DNA of 15,793 nt from DASQDT01 sp036380435 (GCA_036380435.1 DASVES010000028.1:1-15793), one strand, 5' to 3'. Numbered from the stretch's first letter, positions 6,371 to 13,316 are shown. Notes: a model not told the origin generated them from the sequence alone. Numbers and translations are program-made.

Positions 6371-6718
6371 ATGTCCCCCATCCTGCGCGTCATCAAAAAC
6401 ATAGTCCTGTGGTCTTACGGGCGCGCCACGTGGCAATACGACGTGCTGTGCGTCCTCATCCTCGCCTTCGTCTTCCTGACACCCAAAAGCTGGTTCGATG
6501 GCGGCAAACCGCTCGGGGGGGCGTTGCATCCAAATTCATCAGTTGGAGTGGAAAAGTTGCTCCTGAAGCCCGACATTCTGGGCGAAAACCCCGACCAGCA
6601 GGCAGTTGAGCGCGGCGTGCGAGTTGCAACAGGACGGTCAGATGTACGCGTCAGGGGGGTTAGAGAACTGAGGGACGCGTCGGGTCGTATTGCCGCTTAT
6701 GAGGTTGACATAGAGTAA
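6371..6718 (+). CDS. Small single-helix membrane protein, unknown function
   Basis: A 115-residue protein with no domain I recognise. The N-terminal 20 residues are basic and amphipathic (ILRVIKNIVLWSYGRATWQ), followed by one hydrophobic helix at about 23-37 ending in LTPKSWF. The remaining 75 residues are hydrophilic. They contain a stretch from about 76 (EKLLLKPDILGENPDQQ lies before it) with alternating charged and beta-prone residues ending VRGVRELRDASGRIAAYEVDIE. ATG at 6371 is preferred over the in-frame codon at 6311, because that extension lies inside the palindrome. The CDS shows the same tight 8-base spacing to the repeat as other genes. Position between an ABC ATPase and a LolA-like gene suggests an accessory part of the same system. 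It is real in the sense of codon use and placement; function is unknown. Confidence 0.65.
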   Translation: MSPILRVIKNIVLWSYGRATWQYDVLCVLILAFVFLTPKSWFDGGKPLGGALHPNSSVGVEKLLLKPDILGENPDQQAVERGVRVATGRSDVRVRGVRELRDASGRIAAYEVDIE

Positions 6719-6733
6719 TCATCTACAGATAAT
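6705..6733 (+). promoter_or_regulatory. Sigma70-type promoter of the LolA-like gene
   Basis: Consensus TTGACA at 6705-6710, a spacer of exactly 17 bases, and GATAAT at 6728-6733 (five of six). The predicted start of transcription is about 6740. The -35 lies inside the last codons of the preceding gene. This is the best promoter in the window and implies the downstream gene is also expressed independently. Confidence 0.75.
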
Positions 6734-6755
6734 CGCCCGGTTTGGTTCCGGGCGA
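6733..6755 (+). other. Hairpin at the 5' end of the LolA-like transcript
   Basis: TCGCCCGG (6733-6740) and CCGGGCGA (6748-6755) form a perfect eight-pair stem with a seven-base loop. It overlaps the predicted start of transcription, so only part may be present in the RNA. No U-run follows, so it is not a terminator. It could be an operator or a 5' stabiliser, and this is undecided. Confidence 0.45.
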
Positions 6756-6791
6756 GAGAGTTCGGTCTCCCAACTTTCCGAAGGAGTTCGC

Positions 6792-7520
6792 ATGAAGAAG
6801 TTCGTTACGCTTGGCCTGATCGCGATGCTGGCGCTCGCCACCACGGCCGTGGTTCCCTCGGCCGCCAGCGCAAAACCGGCCCCGGCCGCCCCACAGGGCG
6901 CGGGCCTCGTCAGCTCCATCCTCAACAAGATGGAGCGTAACCGCCGCGAGCTGAAGAGCCTGCGCGCGGGCGTCTGGATGCAGAAGTACAACGCGCAGAT
7001 CAAGGACGAGGACAACTTCGTCGGCGACGCCCACTACATCCCCGGCGCGGGCCGCGAAGTCGCGTTGCGCGTGGACTGGAGCAAGCCGCAGCAGGAGACG
7101 CTGATCGTCGAAGGCGGCACGTACACGCTCTTCAAGCCGCGCATGAACATGGCCTACAAGGGCAGCACCAGCTCGGCGTCGAAAAACAACAAGGTGACGA
7201 ACGTCATCGGCTTCGGCCTCAACGTCTCGAAGGCCGAACTCAACGCCAAGTTTCAGCCCGTCGAGCTGCTCGGCGAGGGCACGCTCGAAACGGGCGGCGC
7301 GCACGTCTGGTGGCTGAAGCTCGTGCCGAAGGGCAACGCCGGTTATGAGCACGCCGAGATTTGGGTGGACGACAGCGGCATGCCGCGTCAGGTTCGCATC
7401 GTCGAGCGCAACAAAGACATGACGACCGTGCGCCTGATCAACCCGCAGAAGAACGCGCCCGTCTCGGCCGGCACGTTCAAGATCGACCTCGGCTCGGGCG
7501 TGAAGATCGTCAAGGGCTAA
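6792..7520 (+). CDS. Periplasmic LolA-like outer-membrane lipoprotein-sorting protein
   Basis: A 242-residue secreted protein. Residues 1-27 are a signal peptide (MKK, then a hydrophobic stretch, then PSAASA) with cleavage expected after ASA. The mature part starts with a helix (LVSSILNKMERNRRELKSLRAGVWMQ), followed by successive beta strands and the late segments AEIWVDDSGMPRQVRIVERN and TTVRLINPQKNAPVSAGTFKID. These are typical of the LolA-like fold, which carries lipoproteins or lipids across the periplasm. AAGGAG at 6780-6785 lies six bases before the ATG, a strong ribosome binding site that contrasts with the palindrome-led genes upstream. It has its own promoter at 6705-6733. With the permease, ATPase and lipoprotein upstream it completes a Lol-like set. 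The exact cargo cannot be read from sequence. Confidence 0.82.
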   Translation: MKKFVTLGLIAMLALATTAVVPSAASAKPAPAAPQGAGLVSSILNKMERNRRELKSLRAGVWMQKYNAQIKDEDNFVGDAHYIPGAGREVALRVDWSKPQQETLIVEGGTYTLFKPRMNMAYKGSTSSASKNNKVTNVIGFGLNVSKAELNAKFQPVELLGEGTLETGGAHVWWLKLVPKGNAGYEHAEIWVDDSGMPRQVRIVERNKDMTTVRLINPQKNAPVSAGTFKIDLGSGVKIVKG

Positions 7521-7555
7521 AGGGGCGGTCGGCCCGTCAAAGCTGCACACCCGGA

Positions 7556-7586
7556 GGTTTTCGGACGCTGGGAAGTTTCCGAAACC
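7556..7586 (+). terminator. Possible hairpin downstream of the LolA-like gene
   Basis: GGTTTTCGGA (7556-7565) can pair with TCCGAAACC (7578-7586) leaving one bulged base. It is 36 bases after the stop. No clean U-run follows, so termination is only a possibility. Confidence 0.3.
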
Positions 7587-7607
7587 CTCTTCGTTTATCA
7601 GGCGGAG

Positions 7608-7665
7608 TGGGACAAAAATTTCTGCCTGTCATCCGTTTGTGAGACGGGCAGGAATGCCTGTCCCA
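7608..7665. repeat. REP-like interrupted palindrome
   Basis: TGGGACA (7608-7614) pairs with TGTCCCA (7659-7665), and CTGCCTGTC (7622-7630) pairs with GACGGGCAG (7643-7651) with one G-T pair. An internal loop separates the two stems. It lies between the LolA-like and radical SAM genes in a 264-base gap that otherwise holds no gene. A weak TATTTT at 7702-7707 could be a -10 for the radical SAM gene but has no good -35. Confidence 0.6.
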
Positions 7666-7784
7666 ACTTCCGGGTGCTTGCTTCGGGGCGCGCACTTCGC
7701 GTATTTTCTAGCGCGACTACTAAAGACGAACACGGGCGCATCCAAACACTTTCCCACGCCGGCCGTCGGCCGCCGAAAGCCTTG

Positions 7785-8798
7785 ATGAAGAGGAGCACAT
7801 TTCTTAAGCTCAAGCTGAGCGAGGCGCAGTTCATCGCGCGCGCTCTGCTGAAGACGAGCCATCCCGTGCTGGCGCACGTCATCCCGATGCGCCGCTGCAA
7901 CCTCGCCTGCGCCTACTGCAACGAGTACGACCGCACGTCCGACCCCGTGCCGCTCGAAGAGATGCGGCGCCGCCTCGACAAGCTCGCCGACCTCGGCACC
8001 TCCATCATCACGCTCTCGGGCGGCGAGCCGATGATGCACCCCGACCTGGACGAGATCGTCGCGCACATCCGCCGCCGACGGATGATCGCCGGCCTCATCA
8101 CCAACGGCTTCTATCTCAACCCGAAGCGCATCGAGCGCCTCAACCGCGCCGGTCTCAAGTATCTCCAGATCAGCATCGACAACGTCGAGCCTGACGACGT
8201 GTCGATGAAGAGCCTCAAGCTCCTTGAGAAGCGGCTCGGCTGGCTCGCCGACGGGGCCGACTTTCACGTCAACATCAACTCCGTCATCGGCGCCGGCATC
8301 AAGAATCCCGAGGACGCGCTCACCGTCGCCCGCCGCGCCCTCGAACTCGGCTTCTCGACCACGGTCGGCGTCATCCACGACGGTCAGGGTCTCCTCAAAC
8401 CCTTAAGCGAGCACGAGCGTCAGGTCTTCGAGGAGATCAAGCGGATCAGCAAGACCGAGTACGCGCGTCTGGGGTGGTTCCAGAACAACCTCGCCGAGGG
8501 CAAGCCCAACGAGTGGCGCTGCCGCGCCGGCGCGCGCTATCTCTACATCTGCGAAGACGGCCTTGTTCACTACTGCTCGCAGCAGCGCGGCACGCCCGGC
8601 ATCCCGCTCGCCGATTACACGTCGGCCGACGTTGAGCGCGAGTACAACACCGAGAAGTGGTGCGCGCCCTTCTGCACGGTCGCCTGCGTCCACAAAGTCT
8701 CCATCCTCGACAACTGGCGCGACCCGCAGCAGGGCACGCAGAACGCCGCCCCGCAGAAACTCCGCGACGCCATCGGCCGCCTCCTCCGCGCCGAATAA
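7785..8798 (+). CDS. Radical SAM protein with SPASM-like cysteine-rich C-terminus
   Basis: A 337-residue radical SAM enzyme. C38, C42 and C45 in RRCNLACAYCNEYD form the CxxxCxxC motif that binds the catalytic 4Fe-4S cluster, SGGEP follows near residue 82 (the SAM-binding GGEP), and ITNGFYL and LQISID continue the usual barrel. The C-terminal third has six further cysteines, in CRAGARYLYICEDG, HYCSQQ and WCAPFCTVACVHK, which suggests one or two auxiliary clusters of SPASM or twitch type. The ATG at 7785 is chosen because the upstream extension is repeat-derived and GAAAG at 7775-7779 sits five bases before it. Its neighbours are not a peptide precursor or maturation system, so no substrate can be proposed. 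It resembles neither a clear PqqE nor a clear HpnH. Enzyme class is certain, reaction unknown. Confidence 0.88.
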   Translation: MKRSTFLKLKLSEAQFIARALLKTSHPVLAHVIPMRRCNLACAYCNEYDRTSDPVPLEEMRRRLDKLADLGTSIITLSGGEPMMHPDLDEIVAHIRRRRMIAGLITNGFYLNPKRIERLNRAGLKYLQISIDNVEPDDVSMKSLKLLEKRLGWLADGADFHVNINSVIGAGIKNPEDALTVARRALELGFSTTVGVIHDGQGLLKPLSEHERQVFEEIKRISKTEYARLGWFQNNLAEGKPNEWRCRAGARYLYICEDGLVHYCSQQRGTPGIPLADYTSADVEREYNTEKWCAPFCTVACVHKVSILDNWRDPQQGTQNAAPQKLRDAIGRLLRAE

Positions 8799-8815
8799 CA
8801 ATAGCTGACGGCGAC

Positions 8816-8839
8816 CGACGGCGACCCGGCCCGCCGTCG
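8816..8839 (+). other. GC-only hairpin between radical SAM and VWFA genes
   Basis: CGACGGCG (8816-8823) and CGCCGTCG (8832-8839) are perfect complements with an eight-base loop. It lies 18 bases after the radical SAM stop and lacks a U-run. The surrounding stretch to 8880 is low-complexity, full of CGAC and GCC repeats. It could be a weak terminator or a processing site. Confidence 0.4.
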
Positions 8840-8891
8840 CCCCGCGCCGCCCCCGACGCCGACCCGCGATCCGACCCGACGGAGCAAACTC

Positions 8892-9914
8892 ATGCCTCTC
8901 CTGCGTCCTGTCTCCGCGCTCTTCCTGATTCTGAGCTTGCCGTTTGCGTGTCAGGGCGGAGTTGCATGGCCGGGCGCGCGTGCGTTCGGACAGACGCCGG
9001 CGGCCTCGCCGGCTTCGCCCGCGCTCCCCGCTGGCGGCGACCGTGTCCGGCGCAACCTCTACGTCTCCGTGGTGGACAAGGACACGCGGTTCGTCGAGGG
9101 CTTGTCGGCCGAGACTTTTGTCGTGCAGGACGGCAAGGAGCGCGCGGAGGTCGTCTCCTTCGCGAAAGCGGACGTGCCGACCAGCGTCGGCTTCCTGCTC
9201 GACATGTCAGGCTCGATGTTTTATCAGGAGCGGAAAAAGATCGTCGTCAAGGAACGGGCCGACGTGATCAGAAACGCAGTCACGCATTTCCTTGAAGCCA
9301 GCCACCCGGCGAATGACTACTTCGTTATCTCCTTCAACCAGATGCACAAAGAGTTGCTCGACGTGACGAACGATCGCGCCGCCGTGCTGGCCGCCGTCGA
9401 GTCCATCGCCGCCAACCCGCTCAAGGGCCGGACGGCGCTCTACGACACCTGCCGCCTCGCGCTCGACAAACTCGCGCGCTCGACGAAGGCGAGGCGCGTG
9501 CTCGTCATCTTCACCGATGGCCAGGACAACGCCTCGCGCGCTGACTTTGACGACCTGAAGCGCGCACTCAAGCAGAGCGATGTACTGGTCTACCCGCTCG
9601 CCTTCTTCAGCCCACACTACGATTCCTTTCTCCACGAGGAGGCGCAGCGCATCCTCGACGAGTTCGCCCAAATCTCCGGCGGCATTGCCTACACCACGCG
9701 CGACATGAAGGAGATTGAGCCGATGTTCGCGCACGTCGCGCAGGGGTTGCGTATGCAGTACGCGCTCGAAGTCGGCCTCGCCCCGTCGGTCAGGAAGGAC
9801 GGCTGGCGCGAGCTGAAGGTGAAGCTCGCGGAGATGCGCGACAAGGAGGGCAAGACGCACAAAATATTTCCTCGCACCCGCAAAGGCTTCTACCTTCCGG
9901 TCGCCGCACGCTGA
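8892..9914 (+). CDS. Secreted VWFA-related domain protein
   Basis: A 340-residue protein with an N-terminal signal (about 1-34, ending GARAFGQT; the alternative is a lipobox-like FAC at residue 20). Residues 50-90 form a beta-rich strand set (NLYVSVVDKD, FVVQDGKERAEVVSF), then comes a von Willebrand A domain. Its metal-ion-dependent adhesion site is complete: D104, S106, S108 in DMSGSM, T181 in GRTALYD, D209 in FTDGQD. This order is typical of the VWFA-related proteins expanded in Acidobacteriota, whose function is not known beyond likely protein binding at the surface or periplasm. GGAG at 8881-8884 lies seven bases before the ATG. It ends 15 bases before a converging gene, with no terminator visible between them. 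Confidence 0.87.
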   Translation: MPLLRPVSALFLILSLPFACQGGVAWPGARAFGQTPAASPASPALPAGGDRVRRNLYVSVVDKDTRFVEGLSAETFVVQDGKERAEVVSFAKADVPTSVGFLLDMSGSMFYQERKKIVVKERADVIRNAVTHFLEASHPANDYFVISFNQMHKELLDVTNDRAAVLAAVESIAANPLKGRTALYDTCRLALDKLARSTKARRVLVIFTDGQDNASRADFDDLKRALKQSDVLVYPLAFFSPHYDSFLHEEAQRILDEFAQISGGIAYTTRDMKEIEPMFAHVAQGLRMQYALEVGLAPSVRKDGWRELKVKLAEMRDKEGKTHKIFPRTRKGFYLPVAAR

Positions 9915-9929
9915 CACGGCCGCTTAAAA

Positions 9930-10606
9930 TCATTCCGCAAATTTGTGTAAGAAGGTGCGTGCCGCGTCGCAGCGCGGGTCGGGGAGCGCCCGTGCGCAGG
10001 CGGGCGCCTGAAGGAAACGCTGGTATTCGCTGGCGGCCTCGGTGGTGCGCCCCGTTGCGGCGAGTGCGGCGGCGATGTGGAAGTGGATCAAGTCGTCAGG
10101 CTCGCCGCCCCGTTCGGCCGCGAGCAACTCGGCAAGCGCCTCCTCCCAGCGGCCCGCCTTCGACAACTCCAGCCCCAGAAGCTTTCGCACGTGCGGGTCG
10201 TCCTCTCGCCGCCGGAGAACTGTCCACAGCCTCGTTCGTCACTCCGTCTGTCACTCCGTAAGACGCGCCGGGCGGGGCGACGGCGACCGCGTGGCCGTCA
10301 ACTGTGTCGGTCGTCACGGCGGGCAAGCGGTCGTTCGTCTCGTTGTCTTCATCGTTCGCGTCAGCCGGCGCTTCTTCTGCCGCCGTCGCCGACGGGCGTG
10401 CATAGGCGCGCGCGATGAGGTAGAGGGGAAGCGTGACGTGTGGGAGAAAGAGTGTGAAGGCCGTCCAGAGGGCGACCGCGCGGGGTCGGAAATACGAGCG
10501 CGAGTCGGCGAGCACGCCGGCGGAGGCGAGCGCGGCTGTGGCGAAGAGGGCGGGGGGCGCGCGCCTCCGCGAGGAAGCCGGCGGAGATTTGCCAGTCGGC
10601 GCTCAA
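9930..10606 (-). pseudogene. TPR-containing membrane protein split by two +1 frameshifts
   Basis: Three pieces in successive frames together read as one protein. Piece 1 starts with TTG at 10606 (MSADWQISAGFLAEARAP), with AAGGA upstream and the pyk stop 13 bases away. Near 10552-10557, a run of six identical bases, the sensible frame shifts by +1 and continues PALFATAALASAGVLADS, then a membrane helix (WTAFTLFLPHVTLPLYLIA) and an acidic linker. Near 10207-10212, in a GCGGCG run, it shifts +1 again into REDDPHVRKLLGLELS and a TPR-like helical pair (AGRWEEALAELLAAE, GRTTEAASEYQRFLQ). Dropping one base at each site gives about 224 residues. Both shifts are in simple runs and in the same direction, so sequencing or assembly error is as likely as true decay. 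A membrane-anchored TPR scaffold is the best description. Specific role unknown. Confidence 0.6.
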
Positions 10607-10619
10607 AGGTTTCGATCCT

Positions 10620-12059
10620 TCAGAGCTGGCGCGGCACCTGCTCGCCGATGGTATGCACCGAGACGGAACTCGAAAGCCCCAGCCCCGAGAGCCGGCCCGC
10701 CATGATTACCAGCATGTCGCCCTGCTGTACGGCGCCCGCCTCCAGCAGCGTGCGCTCGCCAAGCCGCATCATGTCATCCGTGTTATCCCCCGGCTCGTGG
10801 ACGATGGCCTCCACACCCCAGACGAGCGACAGCTCGTTCTGCACCTCGCGGCGGGGCGTGAGCGCGATGATGCGCTGACTGGGACGGAGCGCGGCGAGAC
10901 GACGGGCCATCAGACCCGACTCGGTGAAGATGGCGACTACCTTCACGTTCAACTCCTCGGCCGCGAACGCCGCCGCCTCGCACAGCGCGCGGCTGACGCG
11001 CCCCGACTGCTTGCCGGCCCACTTCGCGATGTCGCTCGACCCCGTGGGAATGCCCGTCTCGGCCGACTCGATGATGCGCGCCATCGTCGCCACGGCGAGG
11101 ACGGGGAACTGCCCCGTGGCCGTCTCGGCCGAGAGCATCACGGCGTCGGAGCCGTCCCACACGGCGTTGGCCACGTCGGTGGCCTCGGCCCGGGTCGGGC
11201 GCGGCTCGTTGATCATCGACTGGAGCATCTGCGTCGCCGTGATGACGACCTTGCCCGCGTTGTTGGCCGACGCGATGATGCGCTTCTGGTAGACGGGAAC
11301 CAACTCGACCGAGGTCTCCACGCCAAGGTCGCCGCGCGCGACCATCACACCGTCGGCCGCACTGATGATGTCGTCGAGGTTGTCGATGGCCTCCGACTTC
11401 TCGATCTTGGCGACGAGCGGCTGCGCGCCCCCGGCGGCCTCGATGAGCGACTTGGCCTCCCGGCAGTCGTCGGCGCGGCGGACGAAAGAGAGCGCGATGT
11501 AGTCAACCCTCTGCCGCACGGCCCACTGCAAGTCGCGCCGATCCTTGTCGGTGAGTGAGGGGATGGGGAGCTTCGCGCCGGGCAGGTTGATGCCCTTGCG
11601 CTCGCCGAGCGGCCCGCCATTGATGACGCGACAGATAACGTCCGTCTCGGTCGTGCTCTCGGCGACGAGTTCGATGAGGCCGTCGTCGATCAGGAGGCGC
11701 ATGCCGGCGCGCACGTCGCGGGCCATGCCGGCGTAGTTCGTGGAGACCTCGCGCGCGTCGCCGGCCACGGAGCGCGTGGTGATGGTGAAGATGGCGTTGT
11801 TCTCAAGCTGGACGGGCTGGCCGTTCCTGAGCACGCCCGTCCTGATCTTCGGCCCCGACAGATCGACGAGCACCGCGAGCGGGCGCTTCATGCGCTCGGC
11901 GGCGGCGCGCGCGCGGGCTATCGTCTCGACGTGCTCCTCCTGCGTGCCGTGCGACATGTTGATCCGCACGGCGCCCGCGCCCGCCGCCAGCAACGATTCC
12001 AACACCGCCGGCTCGCGCGACGCCGGCCCCAGCGTGGCAAGTATCTTCGCTCTCCTCAC
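10620..12059 (-). CDS. pyk: Pyruvate kinase
   Basis: Converts phosphoenolpyruvate and ADP to pyruvate and ATP, the last step of glycolysis, in the cytosol. The 479-residue protein carries the N-terminal KILATLGPAS strand, RINMSHG near 33, LVDLSGPKIRTG, the active-site segment LVAKIEKSEAIDN with K218, the MVARGDLGVE loop, and the signature ATQMLQSM...PRPTRAEATDVANAVWDGSDAVMLSAETA, which places the B domain and barrel intact. The C-terminal regulatory domain (about 350-479) is complete. The start is a GTG, supported by AAGGGG seven bases upstream and by the conserved RRAKILATLGPAS beginning. It follows the TlpA-like gene after 220 bases that contain a palindrome, and precedes the interrupted TPR gene by 13 bases, so these are probably one transcript. 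Confidence 0.97.
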   Translation of the reverse strand: MRRAKILATLGPASREPAVLESLLAAGAGAVRINMSHGTQEEHVETIARARAAAERMKRPLAVLVDLSGPKIRTGVLRNGQPVQLENNAIFTITTRSVAGDAREVSTNYAGMARDVRAGMRLLIDDGLIELVAESTTETDVICRVINGGPLGERKGINLPGAKLPIPSLTDKDRRDLQWAVRQRVDYIALSFVRRADDCREAKSLIEAAGGAQPLVAKIEKSEAIDNLDDIISAADGVMVARGDLGVETSVELVPVYQKRIIASANNAGKVVITATQMLQSMINEPRPTRAEATDVANAVWDGSDAVMLSAETATGQFPVLAVATMARIIESAETGIPTGSSDIAKWAGKQSGRVSRALCEAAAFAAEELNVKVVAIFTESGLMARRLAALRPSQRIIALTPRREVQNELSLVWGVEAIVHEPGDNTDDMMRLGERTLLEAGAVQQGDMLVIMAGRLSGLGLSSSVSVHTIGEQVPRQL

Positions 12060-12127
12060 ACCTGCACCCCTTGTCTGACGAAATCGAATTGTTCGGGAAT
12101 GGCTGTTGTTCTAATAACTCGTAAAGA

Positions 12128-12141
12128 CGTGAATCGTCAAT
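12128..12141. repeat. Remnant of a CGTNAAT heptad arm
   Basis: Two tandem heptamers, CGTGAAT and CGTCAAT, precede an AGCTNNN-family palindrome, repeating the order seen at 2632-2691. Too short to be sure alone; the matching composite elsewhere is what supports it. Confidence 0.4.
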
Positions 12142-12150
12142 CATGGGCGA

Positions 12151-12265
12151 GCGGTTAGCAGTTAGCTTTCAGCTTTTAGCTCATGGCAGGCGTCGTCGCG
12201 TGCGTGGCCGACAGCAATCAATACCCTGGTTCGCTCTCTTTAGCTAAAAGCTAAAAGCTAACCGC
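12151..12265. repeat. Heptad palindrome, AGCTNNN family, copy 2
   Basis: The left arm at 12151-12181 has four heptads and the right arm at 12242-12265 has three, of the form AGCTAAA. With one heptad missing from the right arm, 23 of its 24 bases pair with the left. The loop is 60 bases. It lies between tlpA-like and pyk genes, both on the minus strand, so it too separates co-directional genes. The arm difference shows that heptads can be gained or lost as units. Confidence 0.8.
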
Positions 12266-12279
12266 TCCCTTCGCGGCTT

Positions 12280-12936
12280 TCACTCGTCGCTCGCGACGGC
12301 CTTCTGCACCGCCTGTTCGAGCCGGGCGGCGACCTCGTTGTCGTAGCCGACGGAGAAGTCGGCGAGACGGCCCCGGCGGTCGAAGACGTAGGTGCGCGGG
12401 ATGGCGGTCTCGCCGCCGGAGAGGGTGTTGATGAGTTCGTCGTCGGGATTGCCGAGGGCGTAGTCGATGCCGAGTTCGCGGACGTAGTCGGGCACGAGGC
12501 GGCGGTCGTCGTCGCCGCCGACGTTGAGGCCGATGACCTTGAGGCCGCGCGCTTCGTAGCGCCGCTGGAGCGAGATGAGTTGCGGGATTTCGTCGCGGCA
12601 GGGCGGGCAGTAAGTGGCGTAGAGGTCGAGGACGAGGACGCGCCCCTGATAGTCGGCGAGCGACTCGCGGCGGCCGTCGAGCAGCGTCCAGCCGGGCGCC
12701 TGCGTGGCCGCGCCGTGCGAGGAGGCGATGGGCGGCATCGGCAGGTTCGTGCGCGGCAGCGTCGCCGTCGAGCGAGTCGCCTCCGGTGTCGCCGTGCCCA
12801 CCTCCGAGCGCGCGTAACGCGGCGCTTCTCCGCAGCCCGAGAGGGCGAGCAGACAAAAGACAGGCGCCAGCCGTAGCAGCAGACGCGGCGCGCGGCGGCG
12901 CGGCGGCGCACAAAGACGCGTGGGCGCGAAACTCAT
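12280..12936 (-). CDS. TlpA/ResA-like thioredoxin-fold lipoprotein
   Basis: A 218-residue membrane-anchored thiol-disulfide oxidoreductase acting in the periplasm. The chosen ATG (12936) gives a basic N-terminus (RRRAPRLLLRL), a hydrophobic run and the lipobox LSGC. The in-frame extension to 13008 adds a cysteine- and proline-rich stretch before the signal and is unlikely. The thioredoxin domain starts near residue 75. ATYCPPC contains the redox pair C110 and C113, then come IPQLISLQRRY and LKVIGLNVGGDDD, and IPRTYVFDRRGRLADFSVGY carries the cis-proline and final strand. TlpA/ResA proteins reduce disulfides, for instance during cytochrome c maturation. No cytochrome genes are nearby, so the partner is unknown. 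TAAAAT at 12964-12969 on the minus strand is a possible -10, without a clear -35. Confidence 0.88.
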   Translation of the reverse strand: MSFAPTRLCAPPRRRAPRLLLRLAPVFCLLALSGCGEAPRYARSEVGTATPEATRSTATLPRTNLPMPPIASSHGAATQAPGWTLLDGRRESLADYQGRVLVLDLYATYCPPCRDEIPQLISLQRRYEARGLKVIGLNVGGDDDRRLVPDYVRELGIDYALGNPDDELINTLSGGETAIPRTYVFDRRGRLADFSVGYDNEVAARLEQAVQKAVASDE

Positions 12937-13029
12937 CTCGGTCACAACACTCCGCATGACGACCATTTTACACGACGGGCAGGAAGGCGGCACGAGTCGG
13001 CAGGCCACAGACTTGCTTTTCTTACTTAC

Positions 13030-13070
13030 CTAACGTTTAGAGGCGGGCATTGCCCGCCTCTAAACGTTAG
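13030..13070. repeat. Perfect 41-base palindrome
   Basis: Two 20-base arms (13030-13049 and 13051-13070) are exact reverse complements around one central base, with the core GGGCATTGCCC. On the plus strand it is followed by AAG and six T, but no plus-strand gene reads into it. On the minus strand, where yacG ends 37 bases before it, no U-run follows. It could cruciform or act as a REP-like or protein-binding site between yacG and the TlpA-like gene. Confidence 0.85.
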
Positions 13071-13106
13071 AAGTTTTTTATTGAGAATCGCGTTGATTGT
13101 CAGCCA

Positions 13107-13316
13107 TCACGCGCCGGAGGGCCGGTCGGAGCCATCGCCGGAGGTGAGCGGCTGGCCGTCCATCTCCTCGAAGGGCGGGGCCTCATCGGTGGGCACGGCG
13201 TACTCCCCGTTGACCCAGCCGCCGAAGTCGATCAACTTGCACCGCTCTGAGCAGAAGGGCCGGTGTGGGTTTCCCTGCCACTCGACGGGCTTGTTGCAAA
13301 CGGGACACTTCTTCAT
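13107..13316 (-). CDS. yacG: DNA gyrase inhibitor YacG, zinc-binding
   Basis: A 69-residue cytoplasmic protein with one zinc-ribbon-like centre: C4 and C7 in CPVC, C22 and C26 in FCSERCKLIDFGGW, which is the family signature of YacG. E. coli YacG binds GyrB and blocks DNA binding by gyrase. The ATG at 13316 is preferred over an in-frame TTG nine bases upstream, because MKKCPVC is the usual beginning and the upstream codons belong to a repeat arm. That arm abuts the ATG directly, leaving no Shine-Dalgarno, which is unusual. The acidic C-terminal tail is longer than the zinc core and of no known role. It lies downstream of the Crp/Fnr gene. Confidence 0.92.
   Translation of the reverse strand: MKKCPVCNKPVEWQGNPHRPFCSERCKLIDFGGWVNGEYAVPTDEAPPFEEMDGQPLTSGDGSDRPSGA

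Noticed and set aside
6723..7550. Open frame of 275 codons on the minus strand
   Set aside because: Antisense to the LolA-like gene, which has a promoter, ribosome binding site and signal peptide. The antisense frame has shadow composition.
7629..8378. Open frame of 249 codons on the minus strand
   Set aside because: Antisense to the radical SAM gene, with no recognisable domain.
10233..10260. Repeated CACTCCGT as another heptad array
   Set aside because: Only two copies with a non-seven spacing, and it encodes a plausible protein repeat (GVTDGVT) in the interrupted TPR gene.
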